A DNA stretch of 64,000 bases from Corynebacterium deserti GIMN1.010 (GTDB lineage Bacteria; Actinomycetota; Actinomycetes; Mycobacteriales; Mycobacteriaceae): contig NZ_CP009220.1 in the NCBI RefSeq assembly GCF_001277995.1, positions 1,240,001-1,304,000 on the forward strand. Reading direction: 5' to 3'. Positions 17,074 to 27,070 of the stretch are shown here, in pieces (the first letter of the stretch is position 1; each line of letters begins with the position of its first letter). The notes below the pieces were generated by a model that saw only the letters and a program-made list of their open reading frames with translations, searched no databases and had not been told where the DNA came from. The position numbers and the translations under genes are program-made.

Positions 17074-18153
17074 TTACTTCTGGAAGGGTTCAGGGTTTTT
17101 CACTTCTTCGCCAGCAGGGATGGGGCCTGGCAGGGTGACACCCTCCGCAAAAGGTGAACCACCGAGCTTCTCGCGTCCATGAGGAGTGGCGAAGCCGGAG
17201 AGATCAGGGCCTACTGGCACGATCTGGGTGGGGTTAATCTCGGCGTGGGTGATGTAATAGTGCTGCTTGATCTCGGTGAAGTCGGTGGTGTCACCGAAAC
17301 CTGGCGTCTGGAATAGATCGCGGAGGTAGCCCCAGAGGTTGGGCATCTCGGTGATCTTGTTGCGACCGCACTTGAAGTGACCGTGGTAGACGGCGTCGAA
17401 ACGCACCAGTGTGGGGTACAAGCGGATGTCTGCCTCGGTGATGTGGTCGCCCATCAAGTAACGGCGCGTCGACAGGCGTTCTTCGAGCCAATCAAGTGCA
17501 ACCCAGAGGCGCTCGTATGCCTCGTTGTGTGCTTCCTGGCTGCCGGCAAAGCCGGTGCGGTATACGCCGTTGTTGACTTCGGTGAAGATGCGCTTCATTA
17601 CCGGCGCCATTTCTTCGCGTAGTTCCTCGGGGTAGAGGTCTGGGGCGCCCTCGCGGTGGAACTTCTTCCACTCGAGGTTGAAGTCAATGGTGATGGATGG
17701 GTAATCGTTGGTGACAACCTTGCGGGACTTTTCTTCCACCAGTGCTGGCACGGTGATGCCACGTGGGTAATCGGGGAAGCGGTTGAAATAAGCCTCCTGT
17801 AGGCGAGGGATCTGCAAGACGGGATCGACTTTGCCGGGATCGAGATCAAAAGTCCAGGAGCGAACGTCGTGGGTAGGGCCTGCCAGACCGAGGGAAATGA
17901 CGTTTTCAAGGCCCAATAGGCGACGGGTAATCACGGTGCGGTGAGCCCAGGGACATGCGCGGGCGGCGATAAGGCGGTAACGTCCAGCTTCAACTGGCCA
18001 CGAGAAAGTGCCGTCGGGCTGGGCGACGGGTTCGGAGCCTTCAGGAACGTCGGCAACAATTCGGTCGGTGATGTAATTGGTATCGCGGACGAACTCGCCG
18101 TCCGGGGACGCATTTTGTGCGGCGCCTGCCCAATCGCTGCTGTTCTGAACCAT
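17074..18153 (-). CDS. Xi-class GST, glutathionyl-hydroquinone reductase-like
   Basis: 359 residues. The thioredoxin-like N-terminal domain has ACPWAHRT with the reactive Cys67. The helical GST C-terminal domain shows YLMGDHITEADIRLYPTLVRFD, the hallmark of the ECM4/YqjG family. These enzymes remove thiol adducts from hydroquinones; corynebacteria use mycothiol, so the natural thiol is probably mycothiol (inference). The ATG at 18153 is chosen for GAAAGG upstream. The RosR-like site at 18175 predicts derepression by peroxide; I recall one GST-family protein in the published RosR regulon. Confidence 0.9.
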   Translation of the reverse strand: MVQNSSDWAGAAQNASPDGEFVRDTNYITDRIVADVPEGSEPVAQPDGTFSWPVEAGRYRLIAARACPWAHRTVITRRLLGLENVISLGLAGPTHDVRSWTFDLDPGKVDPVLQIPRLQEAYFNRFPDYPRGITVPALVEEKSRKVVTNDYPSITIDFNLEWKKFHREGAPDLYPEELREEMAPVMKRIFTEVNNGVYRTGFAGSQEAHNEAYERLWVALDWLEERLSTRRYLMGDHITEADIRLYPTLVRFDAVYHGHFKCGRNKITEMPNLWGYLRDLFQTPGFGDTTDFTEIKQHYYITHAEINPTQIVPVGPDLSGFATPHGREKLGGSPFAEGVTLPGPIPAGEEVKNPEPFQK

Positions 18154-18174
18154 GGTTTTACCTTTCGGATAATT

Positions 18175-18192
18175 TATGTGACATGTCAACAA
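18175..18192 (-). promoter_or_regulatory. RosR-like operator
   Basis: On the minus strand the site reads TTGTTGACATGTCACATA, matching 16 of 18 positions of the RosR consensus TTGTTGAYRYRTCAACWA. A TAAATTAT -10-like stretch overlaps its downstream end, about 22 bp before the start codon. Confidence 0.75.
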
Positions 18193-18280
18193 TAATTGGG
18201 TGCGGGTGAAAAATCAAGGGAAACCTTGGGCGAGACCTCACGGAAAACGTGTCGCTGGTGGTTGGTAGGGTGAAACCATC

Positions 18281-19027
18281 ATGGGCAAAAAGAGTAAAGC
18301 TGGCAGGATTCAACGCGCGTTGTCTGGTGCTATTGTCACAACCGTCGCGGTCATCGCTTCCTATGCCTACGTGTCAGACGGGGATGGTGCGATCGGGGAA
18401 AATTTTCCTGACCTGACCATCTCACATCCAGCAACGGACGTGGTTGACTCATCGTTGGACAGCTACCGCAACATGCTGTCGGGACTGGAAATTAAGGGGC
18501 GTGCGCCTGCAACCGGCTATGCTCGCGAACAATTTGGCCAAGCCTGGAGCGATGACGTCACCGTGGAATTTGGTCACAATGGCTGCGATACTCGCAATGA
18601 CATTCTGCGCAGAGATCTCACCGATACACAGATTAAAGAAGGAACCCATGACTGCGTGGTGTTAACAGGCACGCTTGAGGATCCTTTTTCTGGCGACACC
18701 ATTGATTTTGTGCGCGGCCCGCGCTCAGCGGATGTACAAATTGACCACATTGTCCCGCTTCACGACGCCTGGGTAAAAGGCGCCCAGCAATGGGACGAAG
18801 AAACCCGTCGAAATTTTGCCAACGATCCCATCAACCTGCAGGCCGTTGCGGGAACGCTCAACCAACAAAAAGGCGCAGGTGACGTCGCTACCTGGCTTCC
18901 GCCCAACCGGGCATTTCGTTGCGATTATGCCAAAGCAATCATCACGGTGAAAGACAAGTACGGCGTGTGGGTTACCAAGGCTGAATCAGATGCGTTGGGA
19001 CGTCAATTAGATACCTGTCTTGGATAA
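18281..19027 (+). CDS. Secreted HNH nuclease-like protein (DUF1524)
   Basis: 248 residues. A short basic N-terminus and one hydrophobic segment (GAIVTTVAVIASYAYV) form a signal peptide or membrane anchor. The C-terminal half is an HNH/DUF1524 domain: VQIDHIVPLHDAWVKGAQQW, the Asn-rich NFANDPINLQAVAGTLNQQK, and a final CDYAK...C pair. Secreted proteins of this kind are common in actinobacteria and presumably cut extracellular nucleic acid, but no activity can be claimed. TAGGGTGA precedes the ATG. Confidence 0.85.
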   Translation: MGKKSKAGRIQRALSGAIVTTVAVIASYAYVSDGDGAIGENFPDLTISHPATDVVDSSLDSYRNMLSGLEIKGRAPATGYAREQFGQAWSDDVTVEFGHNGCDTRNDILRRDLTDTQIKEGTHDCVVLTGTLEDPFSGDTIDFVRGPRSADVQIDHIVPLHDAWVKGAQQWDEETRRNFANDPINLQAVAGTLNQQKGAGDVATWLPPNRAFRCDYAKAIITVKDKYGVWVTKAESDALGRQLDTCLG

Positions 19028-19102
19028 CAGTCGTGTAAGCATTTGAAGGCGCGCCGATAAGATATCCACCTCAGAGCCTGTGAATCGCTTATTCTAGGGC
19101 AC

Positions 19103-20215
19103 ATGACTGACAACTCGCGAAATTCAAATGAGCACGTTGATCGAGCCGATCTCAGCGACCTCGAGGATGATTCGTCCATCCCTACCTACAACGGACCATC
19201 ACCATCCGCGAATTCCACCAACGCTTCAGAGAAGCTAGGCAGCCTCTACCACCGCACCGGTAGAACTGCTCCACAAAAGATTGATCCTGCCCAACCTAAG
19301 CAGGAAGAAACAACCGAGACAGCGTCTTTCGAGCGCCCCGACCAGCAGGCAGGTCTGGCTACCGGTCGTGGTGGTGCAGATGCGCCGACCACGGTGACCA
19401 GGGCAGCATCAGCCAACCACAGCGATGCCTTGGCTTCCGACGCCCCAACGACACATGTCCCAGCACAACATGTTCCGGCACAACCTGTCGCTCAGGCTCA
19501 GCCAACGCGCCAATTGGATCGTCCAGAAGAACCAGCGCCGGTTTACCATGACGAACCCAATTACGAGAGCCAGCCTTACACCGACTCTGATTTCGCACCT
19601 GCAGGCGCTGCTGCTGCAGGTGTTGGAGCAGGCGCGGGTGTTGCAGCCGCACCTGTTGACGAGCAACCCGTATATGCCGAACAGCCACAAATCGTAGAAG
19701 ATGCTCGGCGCGGTACCCTCGACTTTGGTCTGCTTATAATTCGTGTTGTCATCGGCGCGTACCTCATCGTTCGGGGCGTCTTTACCTTCTTCACCCTCGG
19801 CGGCTCTGAGGGGCTTGCAGGACTGGAAGCACAGTTTGCGGGATATCAGTACCCCGAAATTTTGGCCATCCTCCTGCCGTCCATCGAACTCGCCGCAGGC
19901 GTATTCCTCCTGTTGGGACTTATGACTCCGGTAGCTGCTGCGGTGGCTACAATCGCGACGTCTTTCACCACGCTGCATGAGGTAAACATCCACGAGGGCG
20001 GTTGGGGACAGCTTGGTGAGCCTCTCATGCTGGCACTCATTTTGACCCTTGTGGTGGTTGGCCTGCAATTTACTGGACCGGGACGCATCTCCCTCGACTC
20101 CGGTCGGGGATGGGCACGTCGTCCACTGGTCAGCTCCTGGATCTTCGTCATCCTGGGTATTGCCGGTGCGGTAGTCCTGTGGTGGTTCGGCGCGGGAGTA
20201 AACCCCATTGCATAA
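19103..20215 (+). CDS. DoxX-family membrane protein with long disordered N-terminus
   Basis: 370 residues. The first ~200 are low-complexity, rich in Pro, Ala, Gln and Thr, and probably cytoplasmic and disordered. The rest is a four-helix DoxX domain (FGLLIIRVVIGAYLIVRGVF, ILAILLPSIELAAGVFLLLG, MTPVAAAVATIATSF, LMLALILTLVVVGLQF) plus one extra helix at the end. DoxX proteins act with redox or oxidative-stress partners in mycobacteria; the role here is unknown. A TATTCT box at 19089 suggests a short leader. Confidence 0.82.
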   Translation: MTDNSRNSNEHVDRADLSDLEDDSSIPTYNGPSPSANSTNASEKLGSLYHRTGRTAPQKIDPAQPKQEETTETASFERPDQQAGLATGRGGADAPTTVTRAASANHSDALASDAPTTHVPAQHVPAQPVAQAQPTRQLDRPEEPAPVYHDEPNYESQPYTDSDFAPAGAAAAGVGAGAGVAAAPVDEQPVYAEQPQIVEDARRGTLDFGLLIIRVVIGAYLIVRGVFTFFTLGGSEGLAGLEAQFAGYQYPEILAILLPSIELAAGVFLLLGLMTPVAAAVATIATSFTTLHEVNIHEGGWGQLGEPLMLALILTLVVVGLQFTGPGRISLDSGRGWARRPLVSSWIFVILGIAGAVVLWWFGAGVNPIA

Positions 20216-20235
20216 ATTCTTCTAAGTTGGTCAAA

Positions 20236-20280
20236 GTACAAGGGCTGAACGTCGACACTTTCGACGTTCAGCCCTTGTAC
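20236..20280 (+). terminator. Perfect 20-bp hairpin (first of two)
   Basis: GTACAAGGGCTGAACGTCGA pairs perfectly with its complement at 20261-20280 around a 5-nt loop. It lies between the convergent DoxX and ilvD genes. There is no T-run, so it may be a processing or roadblock signal rather than a classical terminator. Confidence 0.6.
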
Positions 20281-20304
20281 ATTCCCTCTCAAAAGACCAC
20301 ATGC

Positions 20305-20344
20305 AAACAGGCACCATTTCGAGAATTCGAAATGGTGCCTGTTT
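20305..20344 (+). terminator. Perfect 18-bp hairpin (second of two)
   Basis: The arm AAACAGGCACCATTTCGA (20305-20322) pairs with 20327-20344 around GAAT. It is 24 bp after the first hairpin and 67 bp from the end of ilvD. It is the likely ilvD terminator on the minus strand, and perhaps the backup terminator for the DoxX gene. Confidence 0.6.
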
Positions 20345-20410
20345 AGTTGCTTAACCGTGGGTATGGAGAATCAAGATAGTCCGCCGTCACCCACAGAGAA
20401 GTCCTTAAGC

Positions 20411-22252
20411 CTAGTCGACCTGGCGGACTGCACCCTTGTCAGCAGAAGTAGCCATCTTGGCGTAAGCACGCAGTGCCTTGGTGACAACGCGGTTGCGGTT
20501 GACTGGCTGCCAAGGCTTCTCGGAAGCGTTCATAGCATCACGGCGGCGCTGTAGCTCTTCGTCAGAGACTTCAACGTCGAGCTGGCGGTTGTGAACGTCG
20601 ATGGTGACGATGTCGCCATTTTCGATCAGACCGATAACTCCACCGTGAGCTGCTTCTGGGGAGATATGACCGATGGACAGACCTGAGGATCCACCAGAGA
20701 AGCGGCCATCGGTGATGAGAGCGCACTTCTTGCCCAGGCCAGCGCCCTTGAGGAACGCGGTTGGGTGGAGCATTTCCTGCATGCCTGGTCCACCGGCAGG
20801 ACCTTCATAGCGGACGACGAGGACTTCACCGGCCTGGATGGTCTTGTTGAGGATGACAGAGACTGCTTCTTCCTGGGACTCAACAACGCGTGCTGGGCCG
20901 GAGAAGTGCCAGAGTTCTTCGTCGATACCTGCAGCCTTGATCACCGCGCCGTCTGGGGAGACGTTGCCGCGGAGAACAACCAGACCACCATCAGCGGTGT
21001 AAGCGTGCTCGATGTCGCGGATGCAACCCTTGACTGCGTCGGTGTCCAGTTCATCCCAGCGGTTCTCGGTGGAGAATGCTTCGGTGGTGCGGATTCCGCC
21101 AGGGGCTGCGTGGAAGAGCTCATTGGCTACGTCGGAAGAATTTCCAGAACGGATGTCCCATGCGTCCAACCAGCTGTCTAGGTCAGGGGAGTGAACGGAG
21201 TGGACGTCCTTGTTCAACAGGCCGCCACGGTTGAGCTCACCGAGCAGTGCTGGGATGCCACCGGCACGGTGGACGTCTTCCATGTGGTAGTCGGAGTTTG
21301 GTGCAACCTTGGACAGGCAAGGAACGCGCTTGGACAGGGCGTCGATGTCAGCCAGGTCGAAGTTAACTTCGCCTTCCTGAGCTGCGGCCAGGATGTGGAG
21401 GATGGTGTTGGTGGATCCGCCCATGGCCATATCCAGTGCCATGGCGTTTTCGAAAGCCTTCTTGGTGGCGATGCCACGTGGCAGAACGGACTCATCTTCT
21501 TCACCGTAGTAACGACGGCACAGCTCAACGACGGTTTCGCCAGCCTTTTCAAACAGTGCACGACGAGCAGCGTGGGTTGCCAAGGTGGAGCCGTTGCCTG
21601 GCAGGGACAGGCCAAGTGCTTCGGTGAGGCAGTTCATGGAGTTTGCGGTGAACATACCGGAGCAGGAACCACAGGTTGGGCATGCGGATGCTTCGACAGC
21701 GGCCAGGCCAGCATCGTCGACAGCATCATTTGCGGATGCAGAGATCGCGGTAATGAGGTCCGTTGGTGCGTGGGCAACGCCATCAACAACAACAGCCTTG
21801 CCGGCTTCCATGGGGCCACCGGAAACGAAGACAACGGGGATGTTCAAACGCATTGCGGCGTTGAGCATGCCTGGGGTGATCTTGTCACAGTTGGAGATAC
21901 AGACCATTGCGTCAGCAGTGTGAGCGTTGACCATGTACTCGACGGAGTCAGCGATGATTTCACGAGATGGCAGGGAGTACAGCATGCCACCGTGGCCCAT
22001 GGCGATGCCGTCATCGACTGCGATGGTGTTGAATTCCTTGGGAACGCCACCGGCCTTGCGCACAGCATCCGCAACAATGTCGCCGACGTTCTTAAGGTGA
22101 ACGTGTCCAGGAACAAACTGGGTGTAGGAGTTCACAATGGCAACGATTGGTTTACCAAACTCGTTTTCCTTGGTGCCAGTTGCACGCCATAGGGCGCGGG
22201 CACCGGCTGCATTGCGACCGACGGTGGTGACTTTTGAACGAAGTGGGATCAT
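20411..22252 (-). CDS. ilvD: Dihydroxy-acid dehydratase
   Basis: 613 residues, full length. It dehydrates the dihydroxy acids to the 2-oxo acids that precede valine, isoleucine, leucine and pantothenate. Cluster-ligand motifs CISNCDKI and [12 protein letters not shown] and the C-terminal [12 protein letters not shown] are present, as expected for an Fe-S dehydratase. It stands alone on the minus strand, 2.9 kb from ilvBNC on the opposite strand, the usual C. glutamicum arrangement. Confidence 0.97.
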   Translation of the reverse strand: MIPLRSKVTTVGRNAAGARALWRATGTKENEFGKPIVAIVNSYTQFVPGHVHLKNVGDIVADAVRKAGGVPKEFNTIAVDDGIAMGHGGMLYSLPSREIIADSVEYMVNAHTADAMVCISNCDKITPGMLNAAMRLNIPVVFVSGGPMEAGKAVVVDGVAHAPTDLITAISASANDAVDDAGLAAVEASACPTCGSCSGMFTANSMNCLTEALGLSLPGNGSTLATHAARRALFEKAGETVVELCRRYYGEEDESVLPRGIATKKAFENAMALDMAMGGSTNTILHILAAAQEGEVNFDLADIDALSKRVPCLSKVAPNSDYHMEDVHRAGGIPALLGELNRGGLLNKDVHSVHSPDLDSWLDAWDIRSGNSSDVANELFHAAPGGIRTTEAFSTENRWDELDTDAVKGCIRDIEHAYTADGGLVVLRGNVSPDGAVIKAAGIDEELWHFSGPARVVESQEEAVSVILNKTIQAGEVLVVRYEGPAGGPGMQEMLHPTAFLKGAGLGKKCALITDGRFSGGSSGLSIGHISPEAAHGGVIGLIENGDIVTIDVHNRQLDVEVSDEELQRRRDAMNASEKPWQPVNRNRVVTKALRAYAKMATSADKGAVRQVD

Positions 22253-22401
22253 GATGCGCTTTTCAAATCAGCTCTACAGAGCGGCGGGTGGTTTAAAAGA
22301 TTCAACAGCACCTAAAACCTTGGGTGAGATTTGTCGTGTGCTAGCAAAATTCTAAGTAAGTGGGCGGGATTGTGTCCTTTGGTGAGGACATTACCTCTAC
22401 T

Positions 22402-23025
22402 CTAACGCTGTGACGCGGGGTTATCACGATGTGAGGATTCAGACGCTTTCAGGTTCTCCTCTTCAGCGTTAACTGTATCGGTTGAGGGTTTATTCCCGGT
22501 TTCTTCCTCATCAAACTTCAACTGGACATCCTTGCCCAGTGTTTTTTGGCGCTCCAGGTACTCCTCCTTGGTCATCATCACGGAATAGCCGTCTTCCGCC
22601 ACCACGACGACCTTGCCGTCCGCAGCTTCTTGGCTGGAGGTGATGGCGTCAGGGATGCGACCGTAGGAGGCTTTTTCCAGTCGAGGCAGCGAATTGAACG
22701 TGACACCAGGCAAGGTGATTTCTTGCTCATCGGTGGTGCGAGCGAATGTACGTGCACCCTTAAACCCGATTCCAGCGAGGTTTTCCCAGGCCACGGATTT
22801 GCTTCCCTTGAAAGCGTAATTCGCGGTGATGCCCTTCTCGTCCACGACGGTGGAGGACTTGAGAACCCAGTAGATGAACAAAATGGGGAAGATGAGCAGC
22901 CAGAAAAGGTACTGAGGTGCTGCGCCAATGGCAAGCAATGAGATCAGTCCAATGATGATTGCGCTAAGGATGTGGGTGCGCTCGGGGACGAATTTCTCGG
23001 TTGCCTTTTCTGCGTCTGAACTCAT
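22402..23025 (-). CDS. Membrane-anchored bPH2/PH-like domain protein
   Basis: 207 residues. Two hydrophobic helices lie near the N-terminus (ILSAIIIGLISLLAIGA, YLFWLLIFPILFIYWV), followed by a small beta-rich domain of the bacterial PH type (VVDEKGITANYAFKGSKSVAW) and a charged, disordered tail. The role is unknown. The ATG at 23025 has GGAAA just upstream; a TTG at 23034 is less likely. It lies 47 bp downstream of mscCG on the same strand, so the two could be cotranscribed. Confidence 0.75.
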   Translation of the reverse strand: MSSDAEKATEKFVPERTHILSAIIIGLISLLAIGAAPQYLFWLLIFPILFIYWVLKSSTVVDEKGITANYAFKGSKSVAWENLAGIGFKGARTFARTTDEQEITLPGVTFNSLPRLEKASYGRIPDAITSSQEAADGKVVVVAEDGYSVMMTKEEYLERQKTLGKDVQLKFDEEETGNKPSTDTVNAEEENLKASESSHRDNPASQR

Positions 23026-23072
23026 AATTTCCAAGTGTAGTAAAGATTTGGGACAGGTCTGTAATCAACGTC

Positions 23073-24710
23073 TTATGGGATGGACGTTGGCGCAGTTGTC
23101 TGCACATTCGCTGTTGGTGCTGCTGAGGTCGTTGTGGCCTGTGAGGTTGTAGCCGGCGTCGTCTGAGGTGTTTGAGGCGTCTGCTCGGTTGGCTCGGAGG
23201 TGGCACCGGCAGTCGGCGGGGTGCCGGTTTCCTGGTTCCAGGTTTCAGGCTGCGTATCGACGCTTGACTCCGTCGGAATCACTTCCGGTGTGAAAGGTTC
23301 AGGCGTGGGAGTAAACGTCTCTAACGGGGTGGTTGTTGGTGGAATGGTTTCCCCGGTTGTTTGCGACGTCGGCGCAAGCCATCCGCTGGAGCCCTGCCAG
23401 TTGTCCCCGGTTTCCACTGTCATGCCTTTAAGTAACAGCAAGCTACCGAGGACCACCAATAGAAGTGAGGTGCTCATGCGTACGCGACCGCCCAAAGATA
23501 AAATCTTTTGCCAACGCTTGGGGTAGTAATCAGTACGGAAGAATGAACGCAGAGAATGATCTTTGTCGGATTCTTCCTTCGCTGGGTCATCCTCGTCCCG
23601 TACTTCTTGTTCCAAAACCTCGGAATCAAGGGCTGTTTCTGGATTTCCAGGACTTAGCTTGGTGGATACAGGATCAGGATCATCGATTGAGGAGGCGGCA
23701 AGCGATGCCACAGTGGCGGCCGCGTCCGGCTTGGGTTCAGTGAGAGCCTTTGGAGAATTGTCGGCCAAGGGATGGGGGTGGGCGTCGAAAAGCGGTTTTT
23801 CTTTCGGTACCTCGTGGCTGACGTTGAGGGTGTCGATGAGCGCACCCGTCGTTGTGGTTGCGCTGCCGTATTCCTCCCAGAATTCGCTGATGATTTCGGT
23901 GCGGATTGCGCGTTCGACGAGCCACTGGTTGCCGGCGGTAACTTGCACAAGAAAACGCATGGAGACTGTCCACGGCATACCGACGACGGTTGGGGGAGTG
24001 ACATCGACGGCCGGGTGAACATCGAGTTCGCCGAGGATTTCCGGTGCGATCTTCTCCTGCTCTAACGCGCGGCGAGTGGCAGCTTCTGAACGCGTGATGA
24101 CATCGCTGATGTTTTCCGAGCCAAGCAGGGGAATCGGCATGATGACCACGGCACGCGACCAGTTGTTGGAATTGTTGATGCACACCTTCGCCGTGGAATT
24201 TGGGATGATGACTGTCTCTTGCGAGATGGTGCGGATTTTTGTTGCGCGCATGGTTATTTCAATGACGGTACCTTCAACCACCACGCCATTTCCTTCAAAG
24301 CGCACCCAGTCACCCACACCGAATTGCTTTTCCGTGAGGATGAAAAAGCCAGCCAAGAAGTCCGCGACTATGGATTGTGCACCAAGACCAATGGCAGCTG
24401 ATGCGATCGTGGCAGGAATTGCTGCACCTGCCAACGACAAGCCGACAGTCTGCAGAGCGGCGACAACTAGCAGGAAGAACGCAACAATCTGCACGATATA
24501 GACACCCACGCCAGCAAAAGCCAGCTGGTTTTTCGACGTGTCAGCATCTGCGTTTTCTTCCACGCGACGCTTGATCACTCGCATGGCGAGCCTGCCGATT
24601 CGTGGGATTAAAAAGGCTAAAACCAGGATAATTGCGAGGTCAAGGCCAGTCTCGACGATCCAATTCCACAATGAATAGAGAATGTACCTAACCGGCAGTC
24701 CTAAAATCAT
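23073..24710 (-). CDS. mscCG: Mechanosensitive channel / glutamate exporter MscCG (YggB)
   Basis: 545 residues. The MscS core spans residues ~1-280: three N-terminal helices, the pore helix ([20 protein letters not shown]) and the beta domain ([20 protein letters not shown]). A long charged linker follows, then a fourth transmembrane segment ([16 protein letters not shown]) and a Pro/Thr-rich extracytoplasmic tail. This extra C-terminal part is typical of C. glutamicum YggB, which opens on hypo-osmotic shock and releases glutamate under biotin limitation or penicillin. The tail composition differs from ATCC 13032 as I remember it. Confidence 0.95.
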   Translation of the reverse strand: MILGLPVRYILYSLWNWIVETGLDLAIILVLAFLIPRIGRLAMRVIKRRVEENADADTSKNQLAFAGVGVYIVQIVAFFLLVVAALQTVGLSLAGAAIPATIASAAIGLGAQSIVADFLAGFFILTEKQFGVGDWVRFEGNGVVVEGTVIEITMRATKIRTISQETVIIPNSTAKVCINNSNNWSRAVVIMPIPLLGSENISDVITRSEAATRRALEQEKIAPEILGELDVHPAVDVTPPTVVGMPWTVSMRFLVQVTAGNQWLVERAIRTEIISEFWEEYGSATTTTGALIDTLNVSHEVPKEKPLFDAHPHPLADNSPKALTEPKPDAAATVASLAASSIDDPDPVSTKLSPGNPETALDSEVLEQEVRDEDDPAKEESDKDHSLRSFFRTDYYPKRWQKILSLGGRVRMSTSLLLVVLGSLLLLKGMTVETGDNWQGSSGWLAPTSQTTGETIPPTTTPLETFTPTPEPFTPEVIPTESSVDTQPETWNQETGTPPTAGATSEPTEQTPQTPQTTPATTSQATTTSAAPTANVQTTAPTSIP

Positions 24711-24880
24711 GTCTTTAGGTTAGCGCCGAAACGTGCCGGAAGGCTGGTGGGAAATTGTGAGAAGCCTGACGGTGGAGCTGCTGACAAATTGCCTGAAGGT
24801 GATCCTTGGTTATAGGGCGGTGTTATATAGCGGGGAAATATAGCGGGGGAGAAAAGGGGGTGTATTAACCGTGCTCAATG

Positions 24881-24909
24881 TGGAAATCACTTATTGATCT
24901 GTGTAGCAT
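24881..24909 (+). promoter_or_regulatory. ilvB promoter
   Basis: TGGAAA (24881-24886), 17 bp, TAGCAT (24904-24909). Transcription would begin about 24916-24918, at or just before the ATG of the leader peptide. Two direct repeats of ATATAGCGGGG lie ~40 bp upstream (about 24826-24850) and may be a regulator site. Confidence 0.65.
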
Positions 24910-24917
24910 GACAAACC

Positions 24918-24965
24918 ATGACCATTATTCGACTTGTAGTAGTAACCGCACGGCGCCTGCCGTAA
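24918..24965 (+). CDS. ilvBNC attenuator leader peptide
   Basis: A 15-codon peptide, MTIIRLVVVTARRLP. It contains two Ile, two Leu and three consecutive Val codons, the products of the operon, so ribosome stalling senses all three branched-chain amino acids. It is identical in kind to the published C. glutamicum ilvB leader. The ATG is at the predicted transcript start, so it is probably leaderless. Confidence 0.88.
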   Translation: MTIIRLVVVTARRLP

Positions 24966-24991
24966 CGGCCTTACAAGTCGTCTCGTCAAGC

Positions 24992-25036
24992 GCCCTCGAC
25001 AACACTCACCACAGTGTTGGAACGAGGGCTTTCTTG
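24992..25036 (+). terminator. ilvBNC attenuator hairpin
   Basis: GCCCTCG (24992-24998) pairs with CGAGGGC (25023-25029), and inside it CAACACT pairs with AGTGTTG; a TTTCTTGTT tail follows. Upstream, CGACTTGTA in the Val codons (24930-24938) pairs with TACAAGTCG (24972-24980), giving the alternative structure. Stalling at the Val/Ile codons would free the second strand and prevent termination. Confidence 0.85.
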
Positions 25037-25178
25037 TTGGATGTGACCCATAGCCAACATTGCATCAGACATCTGTCGCACAGCGTGCACACGCAACCGC
25101 GTCGGAACAATTTAAAGAGGACTCGTTTCTGGGTTCTGCGAAAATCCTTAATTTTTTAGTCAAAGGAGCCAAAAAGTC

Positions 25179-27059
25179 GTGAATGTGGCAGCTTCTCAAC
25201 AGCCCACTCCCGCTACGGTTGCTAACCGTGGACGATCCGCTGCACCAGAGCGGATGACAGGCGCACAAGCAATTGTTCGATCGCTCGAGGAGCTTAATGC
25301 CGATATCGTGTTCGGCATTCCTGGTGGTGCAGTGCTACCGGTTTATGATCCGCTTTATTCCTCCAAGAAGGTGCGCCACGTTCTGGTTCGCCACGAGCAG
25401 GGTGCAGGTCACGCGGCTACCGGCTACGCACAGGTCACCGGACGCGTTGGCGTGTGTATTGCAACCTCCGGCCCAGGAGCCACCAACTTGGTCACCCCCA
25501 TCGCCGATGCCAACCTGGATTCCGTTCCACTGGTTGCTATCACCGGCCAGGTGGGAAGTGGACTCCTTGGCACCGACGCTTTCCAAGAAGCTGACATCCG
25601 CGGCATCACTATGCCAGTGACCAAGCACAACTTCATGGTCACCGACCCCAACGACATCCCACAGGCTCTCGCTGAGGCGTTCTACCTTGCGATTACTGGC
25701 CGTCCAGGTCCAGTTCTGGTTGATATTCCAAAGGACGTTCAAAACGCTGAGTTGGATTTCATCTGGCCACCAAAGATCGACCTGCCAGGATACCGTCCAG
25801 TGACCACCCCTCATGCACGCCAGATCGAGCAGGCTGTCAAGCTCATTTCTGAAGCTAAGAAGCCTGTACTTTATGTTGGTGGCGGTGTCATCAAGGCTGA
25901 TGCACATGAAGAATTGCTGGCATTCGCCGATTACACCGGCATTCCAGTTGTTACCACCTTGATGGCGCTGGGTTCCTTCCCAGAGTCCCACAAGCAGCAC
26001 ATGGGTATGCCTGGTATGCACGGCACCGTTTCTGCTGTTGGAGCACTCCAGCGCAGCGACCTGCTTATTGCTATTGGCGCACGCTTCGACGACCGCGTCA
26101 CCGGCGACGTTGACTCCTTTGCACCAGACGCAAAGATCATCCACGCCGATATTGATCCTGCGGAAATTGGCAAGATCAAGCAGGTTGAGGTTCCAATCGT
26201 TGGCGATGCGCGCGAGGTTTTGTCCCGCCTGCTCGAAACCACCAAGGCATCCAAGACTGGATCTGAAGATATCTCCGAGTGGATCAAGTACCTGGAAGGC
26301 CTCAAGGAGCGCTTCCCACGTGGCTACGACGAGCAGCCAGACGGCCTGCTTGCGCCACAGTTTGTCATCGAGACCCTGTCCAAGGAAGTCGGACCAGACG
26401 CTATTTACTGCGCCGGCGTTGGCCAGCACCAGATGTGGGCTGCACAGTTCGTTGACTTTGAAAAACCACGCACCTGGCTCAACTCCGGTGGCCTGGGCAC
26501 CATGGGCTACGCAGTTCCAGCAGCGCTTGGCGCTAAAGCTGGCGCTCCTGAGAAGGAAGTCTGGGCGATCGATGGCGATGGCTGCTTCCAGATGACCAAC
26601 CAGGAATTGACCACCGCAGCAGTAGAAGGTTTCCCCATCAAGATCGCTCTGATCAACAACGGCAACCTTGGCATGGTTCGTCAATGGCAGACCCTGTTTT
26701 ATGAAGGACGGTACTCAAATACTAAACTTCGTAACCAGGGCGAGTACATGCCCGACTTTGTTACCCTTTCCGAGGGACTTGGCTGTGTTGCCATCCGCGT
26801 CACCAAAGCGGAGGAAGTGCTGCCCGCCATCCAAAAGGCTCGAGAGATCAACGATCGCCCCGTAGTTATTGATTTCATCGTGGGTGAAGACGCACAGGTC
26901 TGGCCCATGGTGTCTGCTGGTTCATCCAACACCGATATCCAGTACGCACGAGGCCTGCGTCCATTCTTTGATGGCGATGAATCCGCAGCAGAAGATCCTG
27001 CCGACATTCACGAAGCCGTCATCGACATTGATGCCGCCGTTGAATCGACCGAGGCATAA
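25179..27059 (+). CDS. ilvB: Acetohydroxyacid synthase large subunit
   Basis: 626 residues. It condenses two pyruvates, or pyruvate and 2-oxobutyrate, using ThDP, Mg2+ and FAD. The catalytic Glu is in [15 protein letters not shown]; the ThDP motif [12 protein letters not shown]...NN is near residue 465. The GTG start has AAAGGAG 10 nt upstream. It is followed by ilvN 11 nt after its stop. Controlled by attenuation from the leader at 24918. Confidence 0.97.
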   Translation: MNVAASQQPTPATVANRGRSAAPERMTGAQAIVRSLEELNADIVFGIPGGAVLPVYDPLYSSKKVRHVLVRHEQGAGHAATGYAQVTGRVGVCIATSGPGATNLVTPIADANLDSVPLVAITGQVGSGLLGTDAFQEADIRGITMPVTKHNFMVTDPNDIPQALAEAFYLAITGRPGPVLVDIPKDVQNAELDFIWPPKIDLPGYRPVTTPHARQIEQAVKLISEAKKPVLYVGGGVIKADAHEELLAFADYTGIPVVTTLMALGSFPESHKQHMGMPGMHGTVSAVGALQRSDLLIAIGARFDDRVTGDVDSFAPDAKIIHADIDPAEIGKIKQVEVPIVGDAREVLSRLLETTKASKTGSEDISEWIKYLEGLKERFPRGYDEQPDGLLAPQFVIETLSKEVGPDAIYCAGVGQHQMWAAQFVDFEKPRTWLNSGGLGTMGYAVPAALGAKAGAPEKEVWAIDGDGCFQMTNQELTTAAVEGFPIKIALINNGNLGMVRQWQTLFYEGRYSNTKLRNQGEYMPDFVTLSEGLGCVAIRVTKAEEVLPAIQKAREINDRPVVIDFIVGEDAQVWPMVSAGSSNTDIQYARGLRPFFDGDESAAEDPADIHEAVIDIDAAVESTEA

Positions 27060-27070
27060 GGAGAACCACG

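Noticed and set aside
21191-22192. 333-codon open frame on the plus strand
   Set aside because: It is fully antisense to ilvD, its translation has no family features, and ilvD is strongly conserved. GC-rich codon use opens the opposite frame.
25335-26684. 449-codon open frame on the minus strand
   Set aside because: Antisense to ilvB; Trp/Cys-rich nonsense composition.
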